61,846 bases of DNA from Komarekiella atlantica HA4396-MV6 (lineage in GTDB: Bacteria > Cyanobacteriota > Cyanobacteriia > Cyanobacteriales > Nostocaceae): NCBI GenBank assembly GCA_019359395.1, contig JAHHHK010000043.1, positions 1-61,846 on the forward strand, in the 5' to 3' direction. How positions within the stretch are numbered: the first letter of the stretch is position 1; every line of letters starts with the position of its first letter. A model generated the notes under the pieces. That model was not told the DNA's origin. It saw only the letters and a program-made list of their open reading frames with translations, and did no database searches. Below, piece after piece: positions 25,934 through 34,805 of this stretch. The translations under genes and the position numbers were made by a program.

Positions 25934-27013
25934 ATGAACCCACGTAATAGTGAAGTTTGTTTGCTCTACTCCGAATCTGACCAAGCCATAGCAAATCTAC
26001 TGGAAGATGCTTTAAATTACTATAGTATTAATATTTGGAAAACCCAAAATATTGCAATTGGAAGTAAAATTATAAGTGAAACTATTCAGGTATTAGAGAA
26101 AGCTAAATTTGTGATAGTTTTATGGTCAAATAATTCTATTAAATCTGCTTTATTGAAAGACTTAGCTTCGGAAGCAAAAAGAAATAAAAAGGTACTAATT
26201 CCTGTCCTCATTCAAGGCGTTAGAATTCCTGGGGAATTTTTAGATATCCAACCAGCTAATTTAGTAGGTTGGGATGGAGATCATGAAAACGAGCAAATTG
26301 TAAAACTTTGGAGACTTATCCAGGACAAAGTTTTAAAATATCGCAGTAAAAAAGTAGGGTTTAATCAATTTATCACTATTTTTAGTCTTGTCTTAACAGG
26401 TATAGGTGTAATATTGACCATTACCACACCCGAAGTTAGATGTTTCTTAAAACTACAATGCCCTGAAAATTTATCTTCTGGAACTACTCCACAATTACCT
26501 TCCGAAACTAATTTACCAAATCCTATTCAAACAATACCTACACCTCAATCTACTATTGAAAATCCTCTACCAAATTCAACTCCTACACCTGTACTTAATG
26601 ACAAAGGTAACTCAACTCCTCAAAAAGCTGTGGAAGTAGAAGGGTTTATTTTTAAACTTCAAAATTGTAAAAAATCAAATCAAAATGTCAAATGTGACGT
26701 ATTGATTACAAATACTCTTAAAGACAGAGGGCTTAGGTTATATGCTAATTATACCGCTGATTACAGAAGTAAGTTTTTGGATATAGAAGGGCTGACATAT
26801 ATTGCTGAATCGATTGAAATTGATGCAGTTAAAGTCCCTTATTACACTAGTACACAGTTTATCCAAAATGCTAATGTTAAGCTTAGTATCAATTTTGTAG
26901 AGATTCCTTCACAAGTCAATCAAATACAAGTCCTTAACATTGCAGCAAATGCACTTACACCATCTAAACCACTCAAAGGTATTCAGTTTCGTAACATCAT
27001 ATTATCCAAATAA
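25934..27013 (+). CDS. Membrane-anchored TIR-domain protein
   Basis: A 359-residue protein. Residues 5-135 form a TIR domain: SEVCLLYSESDQAIANLLED, the NIWKTQNIAIGSKI box-2-like segment and VIVLWSNNSIKSALL. Bacterial TIR domains commonly cleave NAD or make cyclic ADP-ribose signals. The usual WxxxE segment after SxxS reads LLKDL at 73-77 here, so the Trp and catalytic Glu positions are Leu; Asp76 and Glu80 are nearby. A transmembrane helix (about 146-166) is followed by a Pro/Thr/Asn-rich linker (180-225) and a C-terminal beta-rich domain (230-359) likely on the far side of the membrane. It stands alone without the usual defence partners. Confidence 0.8.
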   Translation: MNPRNSEVCLLYSESDQAIANLLEDALNYYSINIWKTQNIAIGSKIISETIQVLEKAKFVIVLWSNNSIKSALLKDLASEAKRNKKVLIPVLIQGVRIPGEFLDIQPANLVGWDGDHENEQIVKLWRLIQDKVLKYRSKKVGFNQFITIFSLVLTGIGVILTITTPEVRCFLKLQCPENLSSGTTPQLPSETNLPNPIQTIPTPQSTIENPLPNSTPTPVLNDKGNSTPQKAVEVEGFIFKLQNCKKSNQNVKCDVLITNTLKDRGLRLYANYTADYRSKFLDIEGLTYIAESIEIDAVKVPYYTSTQFIQNANVKLSINFVEIPSQVNQIQVLNIAANALTPSKPLKGIQFRNIILSK

Positions 27014-27054
27014 TTGGTAATAGATAAGGTTTTTACAGTTACCAACTACTTGCA

Positions 27055-27459
27055 TTAAATTTCTGCTGGCAAAGGTTGCCAAACTTCCCCATACTGCTCT
27101 TGTAAAGTTTGCCAAGCTTCCACTTGACCTGGTTCATATTCTCCCGGTTTACCCCATTGCAAAAATAGGCTTAAAGCAGGTTCCTGTTTCTCATCTAAAA
27201 AGCGGATAGCATAGGTTGTAAAGTTACCCCTTTTCGCTTCACCGGTTTCAAATTTCACTTGGGTAATTCTATCCATATTCAAGTGAAACTCAAAGCCTTC
27301 GGTATGCATATTTGCATATTTACCTTTAGGCAACTCTGCATAAAATAGCTTTTCTACTTTGCCTCGTGCTTCTAAGACAGCGGCGCTGCTAGTAACAATT
27401 AGACGCAAAGTTCCCAAGGTTTGACAAGTTTCTAAAAAATCTTTCAAAGTTGTACTCAT
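27055..27459 (-). CDS. ChuX/HutX-like heme-utilisation protein
   Basis: A 134-residue soluble protein with the half-size fold seen in ChuX/HutX heme-storage and degradation proteins: FHLNMDRITQVKFETGEAKR and ALSLFLQWGKPGEYEPGQVE resemble the conserved strand-loop regions. Such proteins bind heme or tetrapyrroles. The assignment is by resemblance only. It follows phoH on the same strand with about 95 bp between them. Confidence 0.55.
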   Translation of the reverse strand: MSTTLKDFLETCQTLGTLRLIVTSSAAVLEARGKVEKLFYAELPKGKYANMHTEGFEFHLNMDRITQVKFETGEAKRGNFTTYAIRFLDEKQEPALSLFLQWGKPGEYEPGQVEAWQTLQEQYGEVWQPLPAEI

Positions 27460-27555
27460 AATTAGTTATCCTTTGTTATTTAACTTTGTTAGTTATCAGT
27501 TCTTAGCCGTTAGTTTTTTACTAACGACAAATGGCGAATGAAAAATGATAAATGA

Positions 27556-28509
27556 CTATTTTTCGTATTGTTCATAAGCAGCAACAATGCGCTGAACTAA
27601 GGGATGACGCACGACATCTTTTTGAGAAAATTCGCAAAAAGTAATGCCTTCAACGTGTTTTAAAACTTGCAAAGCTACTACTAAGCCTGATTGCTGGTGA
27701 AGTGGCAAATCGGTTTGTGTCATGTCACCCGTAATCACCATTCGGGAGCGGAAACCCAAACGAGTTAAAACCATTTTCATTTGAGCGGGTGTAGTATTTT
27801 GAGCTTCATCCACAATCACAAAAGCATTATTAAGGGTGCGTCCCCGCATATAGGCGAGTGGCGCGACTTCAATTACACCGCGTTCTATTAAATTAGGGAT
27901 TTTTTCAGGATCGATGAATTCGTTGATGGCGTCGTATAGTGGACGCAGATAAGGATTAACTTTCTGTTGTAAGTCTCCAGGCAAAAAACCAAGTTTTTCA
28001 CCTGCTTCGACAGCAGGACGAGTTAAAATTAGCTTTTCAAATTGGTTGGCTAGGAGTGCTTGGACGGCGACGACAACAGCAAGGTATGTCTTACCAGTAC
28101 CGGCAGGCCCAACGCCAAAGGTGAGGTCACGCTTACGTATTGCGTCGATATATTGACGCTGGCGAAAGGTTTTGGCACGAACTTCTTCACCTCGACGAGT
28201 TTTAGCGAGGACATCTCGCTGTAATTCTTGTAGTTCTTCTTGGCGATCGCTATCTAAAGCTTGACGGGCTGTTAAAATATCAGCACTGGAGAGGGTATTG
28301 CCTTTGATCCAGATATCTTCAAGCGATCGCACTAATTGAGAAGCCAGATCAATTTGCTTTTGGCTGCCTGAAATGAGTAATTCTTGACCGCGTAGTACTA
28401 AGCTGGCTCCTGTTTGCCGAGATAGCATTTTTAGATTTTCTTCTGCATCTCCCGCTAGAGCGATCGCACTGGGAATGTTAGGCAGTTGAATTGTTAAGGC
28501 ATCTGCCAT
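27556..28509 (-). CDS. PhoH-family ATPase
   Basis: About 317 residues from the ATG at 28509 (MADALTIQLP), which I prefer over an in-frame ATG 63 bp upstream because family members begin there. PhoH proteins are P-loop ATPases linked to RNA metabolism and the phosphate-starvation regulon. Walker A is GPAGTGKTYLA, Walker B is AFVIVDEAQN, and the N-terminal part is a KH-like domain (about 1-95). It lies downstream of ffh, rpsP and the KH-domain gene, a cyanobacterial arrangement around ribosome and RNA handling. Confidence 0.9.
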   Translation of the reverse strand: MADALTIQLPNIPSAIALAGDAEENLKMLSRQTGASLVLRGQELLISGSQKQIDLASQLVRSLEDIWIKGNTLSSADILTARQALDSDRQEELQELQRDVLAKTRRGEEVRAKTFRQRQYIDAIRKRDLTFGVGPAGTGKTYLAVVVAVQALLANQFEKLILTRPAVEAGEKLGFLPGDLQQKVNPYLRPLYDAINEFIDPEKIPNLIERGVIEVAPLAYMRGRTLNNAFVIVDEAQNTTPAQMKMVLTRLGFRSRMVITGDMTQTDLPLHQQSGLVVALQVLKHVEGITFCEFSQKDVVRHPLVQRIVAAYEQYEK

Positions 28510-28769
28510 AGTATTTTTTAATTCGTAACAGTAGTTCTTGACAAAGGTAAATTTCTTTCTAGGATGGCGCAAAAGCGCGATATTACTTAATTTCTTTAAT
28601 TAATTTATATTAGTATAAATTATAATTTCTTTAGTAGATTAGGAAAAATAGAGACGCTATTAACTGCGCCTCTACCTTGTGTAGGTTTGACCTAAAAATG
28701 CTTTCAAACCTTTAGAAGTTCACAAGAGGAAGTATCCGCAACCGCTCAGACTTCGTTTGGATTTTTAAC

Positions 28770-29201
28770 CTAGCGAGAACGAGGTTTAACAACAGGTCTA
28801 CTAGGCCCGTTTCCGCGTTCTTCTCTCGTTTTTAGCGGTGGCGATCGGTCTTCCTGGTCTTCATCAAAAGACATACCCTCCCTACCAGGAGTAGTACTGC
28901 CGTAAATGTCCAGGTAGACTGATTGTCCGGCAAGTTCTGCTGCTGCGGCAATTACTGTACGAATCGCCTGAATATTGCGTCCCCCTCGACCAAAAACTTT
29001 TCCTTTATCTATGCTATCAAAAGCAATGCGAACCCAAGCCCGTTTGAGGGTGTGAGAAATTTCACAATCGACGCTTAAAGTCTTTGGAGATTCTAAAAAC
29101 GGCTGCATCAAGAAGCGTACTAGTCCAACGTAGTTAGGACTATCTGTTGGGGATTTTGTTTCAACGTTAGGATGCGGTAGCACTGACCTGTTCAAAAACA
29201 T
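28770..29201 (-). CDS. khpA: KH-domain RNA-binding protein (KhpA-like)
   Basis: A 143-residue protein whose centre ([20 protein letters not shown], then [25 protein letters not shown]) is a KH domain with the GRGG (GxxG-type) loop that contacts RNA. A cyanobacteria-specific, basic/Pro-rich C-terminus follows (about 100-143). In other bacteria KhpA with KhpB binds many RNAs and affects cell size and translation. The gene starts 35 bp inside the 3' end of rpsP, which argues for coupled translation. Confidence 0.88.
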   Translation of the reverse strand: MFLNRSVLPHPNVETKSPTDSPNYVGLVRFLMQPFLESPKTLSVDCEISHTLKRAWVRIAFDSIDKGKVFGRGGRNIQAIRTVIAAAAELAGQSVYLDIYGSTTPGREGMSFDEDQEDRSPPLKTREERGNGPSRPVVKPRSR

Positions 29202-29424
29202 TAGCTTTTACTAGGATGCGACGGACGGTGTCAGTGGGTTGAGCGCCTTGTTGGAGTCGCTTGACGATTCCGGGAACGTCTAATCGCACCTCATCGGTTC
29301 TGGGATTGTAGAATCCCAACTCTTCTAAGGGACGACCATCGCGGCGTGCGAGACTGTTAATGGCAATAATACGGTAACTTGCTTCCCGTTTTTTACCGTA
29401 TCGCTTCAAGCGCAGTTTGATCAT
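29167..29424 (-). CDS. rpsP: 30S ribosomal protein S16
   Basis: An 85-residue S16 with the family start [20 protein letters not shown] and core [20 protein letters not shown]. It is a 30S assembly protein. It follows ffh (spacer about 185 bp) and overlaps khpA by 35 bp. Confidence 0.97.
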   Translation of the reverse strand: MIKLRLKRYGKKREASYRIIAINSLARRDGRPLEELGFYNPRTDEVRLDVPGIVKRLQQGAQPTDTVRRILVKANVFEQVSATAS

Positions 29425-29609
29425 GGTTAAAGAATCATTCTCCTATTGGTAATTTAGCTAGCATCTAGTTGATGTTGAAATGCTAATTTTAGCACTTGCT
29501 TAGCATTCACTGCTATTTGTCATCTCTTACAAAGTTCTGTTCGCCGGAAGCCGGCGCTCAGACTTTGCGCTTTGTCATTCGTCCTTTGTCCAAAGTCAAT
29601 GACTAGTGA

Positions 29610-31076
29610 CTAGAGATTGCCAAAGCCTTTTTTCTTTTTGTCTTTCTTTTTCTTTTTCGTGCTTGCTGCACCGCTGTTGTAACCGCGCCATCCAGGGGCA
29701 GCCTGACGATTGCCTGCGCCTCCTGCGAAGGCATTGCCCATACCGCCACCGCCAAACATTCCCGGCATTCCAGGAAAGCCACCTTGACCCATTTGCTGCA
29801 TGAGCGATCGCATTTTTTGAAAATCAGCCACGAGTTTGCTGACATCCGCTTCTTTATAACCAGAGCCGGAAGCAATCCGCCGTCTGCGACTGGGAGAACT
29901 CGACAATAAATCGGGATCTTGGCGTTCTTGGCGAGTCATGGAATTAATCATCGCTTCACAACGTTTAAGCTGGGTTTCTCCCTGCTTGAGTTGGTCATCT
30001 GACAGCTTGTTCATCCCTGGGATCATTTTCATGATGCCTCCCAGCGATCCCATATTCTTTAGCAAACGCAACTGCTTAAGAAAGTCGGTAAAGTCAAATT
30101 TTGCTGACAGGATTTTTTCCTGCATTTGCTCGGCATCTGCTATGTCAATCTCTTCTTGAGCTTTTTCTACCAGAGTCAAAACATCGCCCATTCCGAGAAT
30201 TCGCGACGCCATGCGATCAGGGTAAAAAGGTTGTAGCGCTTCTACTTTCTCACCAACGCCCACAAATTTAATTGGCGCTCCCGAAATTTGACGCACTGAT
30301 AGCGCTGCACCACCACGGCTATCACCATCTAGTTTGGTAAGAATTGCCCCAGTAATTCCTATTTCCTCATGAAATGTGCGGGTAAGATTGGCTGCTTCTT
30401 GACCTGTCATTGAGTCCACCACTAACAAAGTTTCGTGGGGTTGGACAGTTTCTTTGATGCTGGCTAATTCCGCCATCATGTCTTCGTCAATTTGCAGGCG
30501 ACCAGCGGTATCTATAATGACTGTGTTGACGCCTTCTGCTCTGCCGCGCTCAACACCTTGCCGAGCAATTTCTACTGGGTCAGCGTCGCTTCCCAACTCA
30601 AATACTGGCACGTCAATTTGCTTACCTAATGTCACCAGCTGATCAATAGCTGCTGGACGATATACGTCTGTTGCCACCAATAAGCAACTGCGATCTAGTT
30701 TACGCAGATGCAGGGCTAACTTAGCGGTAGCCGTGGTTTTACCAGTACCCTGCAATCCAGCCATCAGCACAACAGTGGGTTGCTCCTCTGCTTCTGCTAA
30801 AGGAACATTCTCTTCCCCCATTACCTGTACCAGTTCATCATGAACGATTTTGATGAATTGTTGGTCAGGTCGCACGCCAGAGATCACCTCGGCTCCCTGT
30901 GCTTTAGTTTCAACTTCGGTAATAAAATCTTTGACTACCTGGAGATTGACATCTGCTTCCAACAAGGCGCGGCGCACTTCCCGCAAAGCGTCTTGAATGT
31001 TGGATTGAGAAATTTTGTCCTGTCCCCGCAGTTTCTTCCAGGCGGCTTCTAAACGGTCAGATAGTGCATCAAACAT
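29610..31076 (-). CDS. ffh: Signal recognition particle protein Ffh (SRP54)
   Basis: A 488-residue SRP GTPase that targets nascent membrane proteins to the translocon. NG domain: MFDALSDRLEAAWKKLRG, G1 GLQGTGKTTA, G3 VIIDTAGRLQ and G4 TKLDGDSRGG; C-terminal M domain with Met/Gly-rich stretches (GGFPGMPGMFGGGGMG) and a Lys-rich tail (KKKKKDKKKKG). Length and domain order are normal. It leads the ffh-rpsP-khpA-phoH run on the minus strand. The 31077-31308 spacer probably carries its promoter. Confidence 0.97.
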   Translation of the reverse strand: MFDALSDRLEAAWKKLRGQDKISQSNIQDALREVRRALLEADVNLQVVKDFITEVETKAQGAEVISGVRPDQQFIKIVHDELVQVMGEENVPLAEAEEQPTVVLMAGLQGTGKTTATAKLALHLRKLDRSCLLVATDVYRPAAIDQLVTLGKQIDVPVFELGSDADPVEIARQGVERGRAEGVNTVIIDTAGRLQIDEDMMAELASIKETVQPHETLLVVDSMTGQEAANLTRTFHEEIGITGAILTKLDGDSRGGAALSVRQISGAPIKFVGVGEKVEALQPFYPDRMASRILGMGDVLTLVEKAQEEIDIADAEQMQEKILSAKFDFTDFLKQLRLLKNMGSLGGIMKMIPGMNKLSDDQLKQGETQLKRCEAMINSMTRQERQDPDLLSSSPSRRRRIASGSGYKEADVSKLVADFQKMRSLMQQMGQGGFPGMPGMFGGGGMGNAFAGGAGNRQAAPGWRGYNSGAASTKKKKKDKKKKGFGNL

Positions 31077-31308
31077 AATTCAGTTACAGGTAGTTAGCCA
31101 GTGAGAAAGCCCGAATCACCGATAAATGCGACTCAGAATTTCCGGTAGAGTTTAAACGTGCTATTTACCAGCTTAGTAGTTTTTACTCCGAGTGTAGCAA
31201 GTGGATAGTTATCTCTATTTATGTGTGTACTATCCTTTGCGTATCGATTTTAATTATTGAGAGCTTTATCTCTACCATCTCACCGTTTGCATAATCGATG
31301 ATGTTAAG

Positions 31309-31788
31309 TCATTTAGTCTTAGAGCTATTATTGTCCCTGTTAGCTGCAAAATAAAAACCGAGAGCACTACCAATTAAAGTAACTTGAGAAGTCCAAATTA
31401 AAGTGATAAGTTCTTTACTGGCCTTTCCTTCTTCTTCATTTTTGACAACATAAATGAAGGCTGAATCACCCAATTTAACTACGTTTTTATCCTCATTTTG
31501 CTCTTTACTCTTTTCACTTGGTACTACAAAAGGAAGCAAAAGAGGAGCAGAAACGAAAGCTAAAACTAAAATTTGGGTCAGACATATACTCAAAAATAGT
31601 GCAAGAGAGAGAAAGGTACGAGTGCTTTCTCGCCACCGTTCTCCATCAAAAACTTTAGTTTCTGGAGAACGATAATCATTTTGCCTGTCTTCAGTTTTGG
31701 TAACTGAATCTAAATCTGGCACATTGGTAGAACCACAGTCTGCACTCGTACCTGAATTTTCATCTAAATCACTTGGATTCGGAACCAC
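31309..31788 (-). CDS. Two-helix membrane protein of unknown function
   Basis: A 159-residue protein with a polar N-terminal third (about 1-60) and two hydrophobic helices (about 62-90 and 128-150), separated by a charged loop. No named family recognised. It follows the ribbon-helix-helix-like gene by 9 bp on the same strand, so the two are probably cotranscribed and may work together. The stop precedes the KSSNDRN-type basic tail (NRDNNSSKTK). Confidence 0.65.
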   Translation of the reverse strand: MVPNPSDLDENSGTSADCGSTNVPDLDSVTKTEDRQNDYRSPETKVFDGERWRESTRTFLSLALFLSICLTQILVLAFVSAPLLLPFVVPSEKSKEQNEDKNVVKLGDSAFIYVVKNEEEGKASKELITLIWTSQVTLIGSALGFYFAANRDNNSSKTK

Positions 31789-31797
31789 AAAGTTTAC

Positions 31798-32031
31798 CTA
31801 AATAAAAACCACTTGTTTGGTTGTACCATTTGGTTCTTGAATAAGAACTTTTGCTTCCTTGTTAACAGCTTCCCTTCTTAAAAAGTCCTCTGTTGCAATT
31901 GCTTTACGTAAGGCAGCTGTAGCTGTAATACCTTGTTGATCAGCAAGTCGTTTCAGAACGTCAATGGTTTCTGGAGGAAGATTGACAGTAATCTTCTGAA
32001 GGGGAGATTTTTGTTTATCTGTGGACATCAT
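31798..32031 (-). CDS. Small ribbon-helix-helix-like protein
   Basis: About 77 residues from an ATG at 32031. I chose this start because an SD-like AGGAG lies 5 nt upstream; a longer reading (84 residues) begins at 32052. The segment ITVNLPPETIDVLKRLADQQ followed by GITATAALRKAI has the strand-helix-helix pattern of CopG/Arc-type DNA-binding proteins. It pairs with the two-helix membrane protein downstream. A repressor role is inferred from the fold, not shown. Confidence 0.65.
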   Translation of the reverse strand: MMSTDKQKSPLQKITVNLPPETIDVLKRLADQQGITATAALRKAIATEDFLRREAVNKEAKVLIQEPNGTTKQVVFI

Positions 32032-32222
32032 TATTACTCCTAAATGCCTCATAAGAGAGCATTAAATCAAAATTTGTAGACATTAGGGATTGCTCCCTAG
32101 TTATATTATATCCAACACACCCATACAATATACATACTTTTACCATACTTTTATGCGGCAAAGCTAGAAAGAGCGAGATAGGATGCTAATTGATGGATCA
32201 AAGATTTACTATGAGCGATCGC

Positions 32223-32244
32223 AAAAAAAAACCCCAAAAGGGGG
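32223..32244 (-). terminator. Rho-independent terminator of the ctaCDE operon
   Basis: On the minus strand GCCCCC-TTTT-GGGG is followed by a run of nine T (32223-32231 on the plus strand as A). It lies about 50 bp after the ctaE stop codon and is the clearest intrinsic terminator in the oxidase cluster. Confidence 0.9.
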
Positions 32245-32290
32245 CTGATTAAGTTATTCGCGTGGAATGAACAACTAAATAATTAGATAC

Positions 32291-32917
32291 TTACAGTAGA
32301 TACAGCAATCCGAACAGAATAATCCAAATCACATCAACAAAGTGCCAATAAATTTCGGCTGCTTCGATACCAAAGTGTTTTTCGCTACTATAGTGACCCT
32401 TAACGCGCGATCGCCATAATACAGCAACAATCGCCAAAACGCCGATAGTGACGTGTAACCCGTGGAAGCCAGTCAAAACGTAAAATGCACTAGCAAACAA
32501 GTTAGTAGTCAAACCAAATTCTAAATGGGTATATTCATATACCTGTCCCACCAAGAAAATAGCACCCATCGCCGCAGTAATTGCCAACCAAGTTTGCATA
32601 CCTCGCGTATCATTCTTCTTGATCGCAGTATCGGCATTGTGCATGACAAAACTACTAGCAATCAGATTAACGGTGTTAACACCGGGTAGCAATAGTTCTA
32701 ATTCTGGTGTATCTGCTGGGGGCCACACAGGTATAGTAGAACGGAAAGCCAGGTAGGCTCCGAACAACCCCATAAAAATCATCCCCTCCGCAATCAAGAA
32801 GACAATTAGCCCAAACAGACGATGGTCTGGATGTTCTTCGTGATGAGCATCTACCGCTTCCGCTGCGTGGTGATGATTTAATTCAGTTTTAGCTGGGTCA
32901 ATAGTTTGACTTTGCAT
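32291..32917 (-). CDS. ctaE: Cytochrome c oxidase subunit III
   Basis: A 208-residue subunit III of the aa3-type terminal oxidase in the thylakoid or plasma membrane. Typical features are five to seven helices, FLIAEGMIFMGLFGAYLAFR near the N-terminus and GFHGLHVTIG near residue 148, and C-terminal AEIYWHFVDVIWIILFGLLY. It ends the ctaC-ctaD-ctaE order, with an intrinsic terminator right behind. It starts 100 bp after the ctaD stop. Confidence 0.95.
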   Translation of the reverse strand: MQSQTIDPAKTELNHHHAAEAVDAHHEEHPDHRLFGLIVFLIAEGMIFMGLFGAYLAFRSTIPVWPPADTPELELLLPGVNTVNLIASSFVMHNADTAIKKNDTRGMQTWLAITAAMGAIFLVGQVYEYTHLEFGLTTNLFASAFYVLTGFHGLHVTIGVLAIVAVLWRSRVKGHYSSEKHFGIEAAEIYWHFVDVIWIILFGLLYLL

Positions 32918-33017
32918 GAATCTTAATGCCTAGAGGACAAGTCAGGAGTCAGGAGTTAGGGTTAGGAGTTTTGAACTAACAACTTTAGTTAAACTCATAA
33001 CTCCTAACCCATCAGTA

Positions 33018-34754
33018 TTATTTGCGGTCTTCGGGATTTGCAGCAACCGCTGGATCGGGTTCGGCTCTTAACACTGAGTTCGGGCCGCCAGAAAGGACTG
33101 GATTGGGGTCAGATAAGGGTACACCTTCTTTAGCATTTTCCAAGCCGTAGTCGTAAGGCCCTGTGGCTAATACTGGGAGTTTGTCAAAATTCTCGATCGC
33201 AGGTGGTGACGTAGTCATCCACTCTAAGGTTAGTGCTCTCCAAGGATTATTACTAGCTTTCTCTCCGTATAACCAACTCCAAATGGCATTGATAATGAAC
33301 GGAAATGTGGAAACTGCCAGTAGATAAGCACCATAGGTGCAGATTTCGTTAATAAACGCAAATTTCGGGTCATATTGGGCGACGCGGCGGTTCATACCCA
33401 TCATTCCCAACTTGTGCATGGGTAAGAAGGTCATGTTTAGACCAACTATTGTTAAGACAAAGTGAACCTTACCCCAAAATTCGTTGAGCATCCGCCCTGT
33501 CATTTTCGGGAACCAATGGTAGATCCCCGCATAAATTCCGAGAACGCTACCACCAAACAGTACATAATGCAAGTGCGCCACCACAAAATAGGTATCGTGA
33601 ACGTGAATATCAAACGGTACTGCCGCCAACATCACGCCACTGATCCCACCAATCACAAAAGTACCAACAAAGCCCATTGCGAATAACATGGCACTGTTGA
33701 GTTGGATTTTCCCACCCCACATGGTTGCTAACCAGCTAAAAATTTTAATTCCGGTGGGAACGGCGATGATCATGGTGGTAATCATAAAGAACATCCGTAA
33801 CCAACCAGGGATGCCGCTGGTAAACATGTGGTGTGCCCAGACGATTAGCCCTAAAAAGCTAATAGCAAGAGAGGAATAGGCGATCGCTTTATAGCCAAAA
33901 ATGGGCTTGCGGGAATGCACTGGGATCACCTCAGAAATTGCCCCGAAGAAGGGCAAAATCATAATGTAAACTGCTGGGTGCGAATAAAACCAGAACATAT
34001 GCTGGTAAACAACCGGATCGCCACCTCCAGTCGGGTTAAAAAATGTTGTTCCCGCCAATAAGTCGAAAGCCAGCAGAATTAGACCAGCTGCTAGTACTGG
34101 CGTCGATACTAGAGTCAGTGCCGAGGTAGCAAACATTGCCCAGCAGAACAAAGGCATCTGATGGACTCCCATACCTGGGATACGCATTCTGAGCAACGTC
34201 ACGAGGAAATTGATTGCTCCCAGAATCGATGATGTACCTAAAAGGAGGACGCTCATAATCCAAATTCCTTCACCCACTTGACCTGTTACCAGGCTCAGAG
34301 GGGGGTAGGAAGTCCAACCGGCATCCGGTGCATCGCCTACCACTAAGCTAGCAATCAGTAATAAACCAGAAGGCGGAATCATCCAAAAGGCAACAGCATT
34401 GAGCCGGGGGAATGCCATATCTTTTGCCCCAATCATCAAAGGGATCAAAAAGTTAGCAAAACCCGCACCAGCTGGCACAATCCACAAGAAAATCATGATT
34501 GTGGCGTGCAGTGTAAATAAGCTGTTGTAAACTTCCGGCGTGACAAAATCTACTTCTGGCGTTCGCAATTCCGTGCGAACTAAGTCAGCTAAAACACCGC
34601 CGATACAGTAGAAAATGAACGTTGTTACCAGATATTGAATCCCAATTACCTTGTGGTCAGTATTGAAACCAAAGTAGTCTTGCCATTTTCTAATCCCTGG
34701 CTCCTCAATCAGAGCAGGGACATTGGCAGTTTCTTGCAACTGAGCTTGTGTCAT
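33018..34754 (-). CDS. ctaD: Cytochrome c oxidase subunit I
   Basis: A 578-residue catalytic subunit holding heme a, heme a3 and CuB. It has 12 helices and the diagnostic segments FLWIVPAGAGFANFLIPLMI, WFYSHPAVYIMILPFFG with its CuB His-Tyr pair, and HLHYVLFGGSVLG near the heme ligands. A Pro/Asp-rich tail follows residue 535. It belongs to the ctaC-ctaD-ctaE operon, similar in order to the vegetative-cell cox1 cluster of Anabaena. Spacers to its neighbours are 51 and 100 bp. Confidence 0.97.
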   Translation of the reverse strand: MTQAQLQETANVPALIEEPGIRKWQDYFGFNTDHKVIGIQYLVTTFIFYCIGGVLADLVRTELRTPEVDFVTPEVYNSLFTLHATIMIFLWIVPAGAGFANFLIPLMIGAKDMAFPRLNAVAFWMIPPSGLLLIASLVVGDAPDAGWTSYPPLSLVTGQVGEGIWIMSVLLLGTSSILGAINFLVTLLRMRIPGMGVHQMPLFCWAMFATSALTLVSTPVLAAGLILLAFDLLAGTTFFNPTGGGDPVVYQHMFWFYSHPAVYIMILPFFGAISEVIPVHSRKPIFGYKAIAYSSLAISFLGLIVWAHHMFTSGIPGWLRMFFMITTMIIAVPTGIKIFSWLATMWGGKIQLNSAMLFAMGFVGTFVIGGISGVMLAAVPFDIHVHDTYFVVAHLHYVLFGGSVLGIYAGIYHWFPKMTGRMLNEFWGKVHFVLTIVGLNMTFLPMHKLGMMGMNRRVAQYDPKFAFINEICTYGAYLLAVSTFPFIINAIWSWLYGEKASNNPWRALTLEWMTTSPPAIENFDKLPVLATGPYDYGLENAKEGVPLSDPNPVLSGGPNSVLRAEPDPAVAANPEDRK

Positions 34755-34805
34755 AGGAGTCCTTTATCAGTTGTCAGTTATCATTCACTAATGACCAATG
34801 ACTAA

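Noticed and set aside
28573-28769. Sequence TTCACAAGAGGAAGTATCCG near 28719 slightly resembling a glutamine-type riboswitch motif
   Set aside because: The key conserved GUUCAUC and GGAAGUAGG elements do not match, and the position downstream of khpA does not fit.
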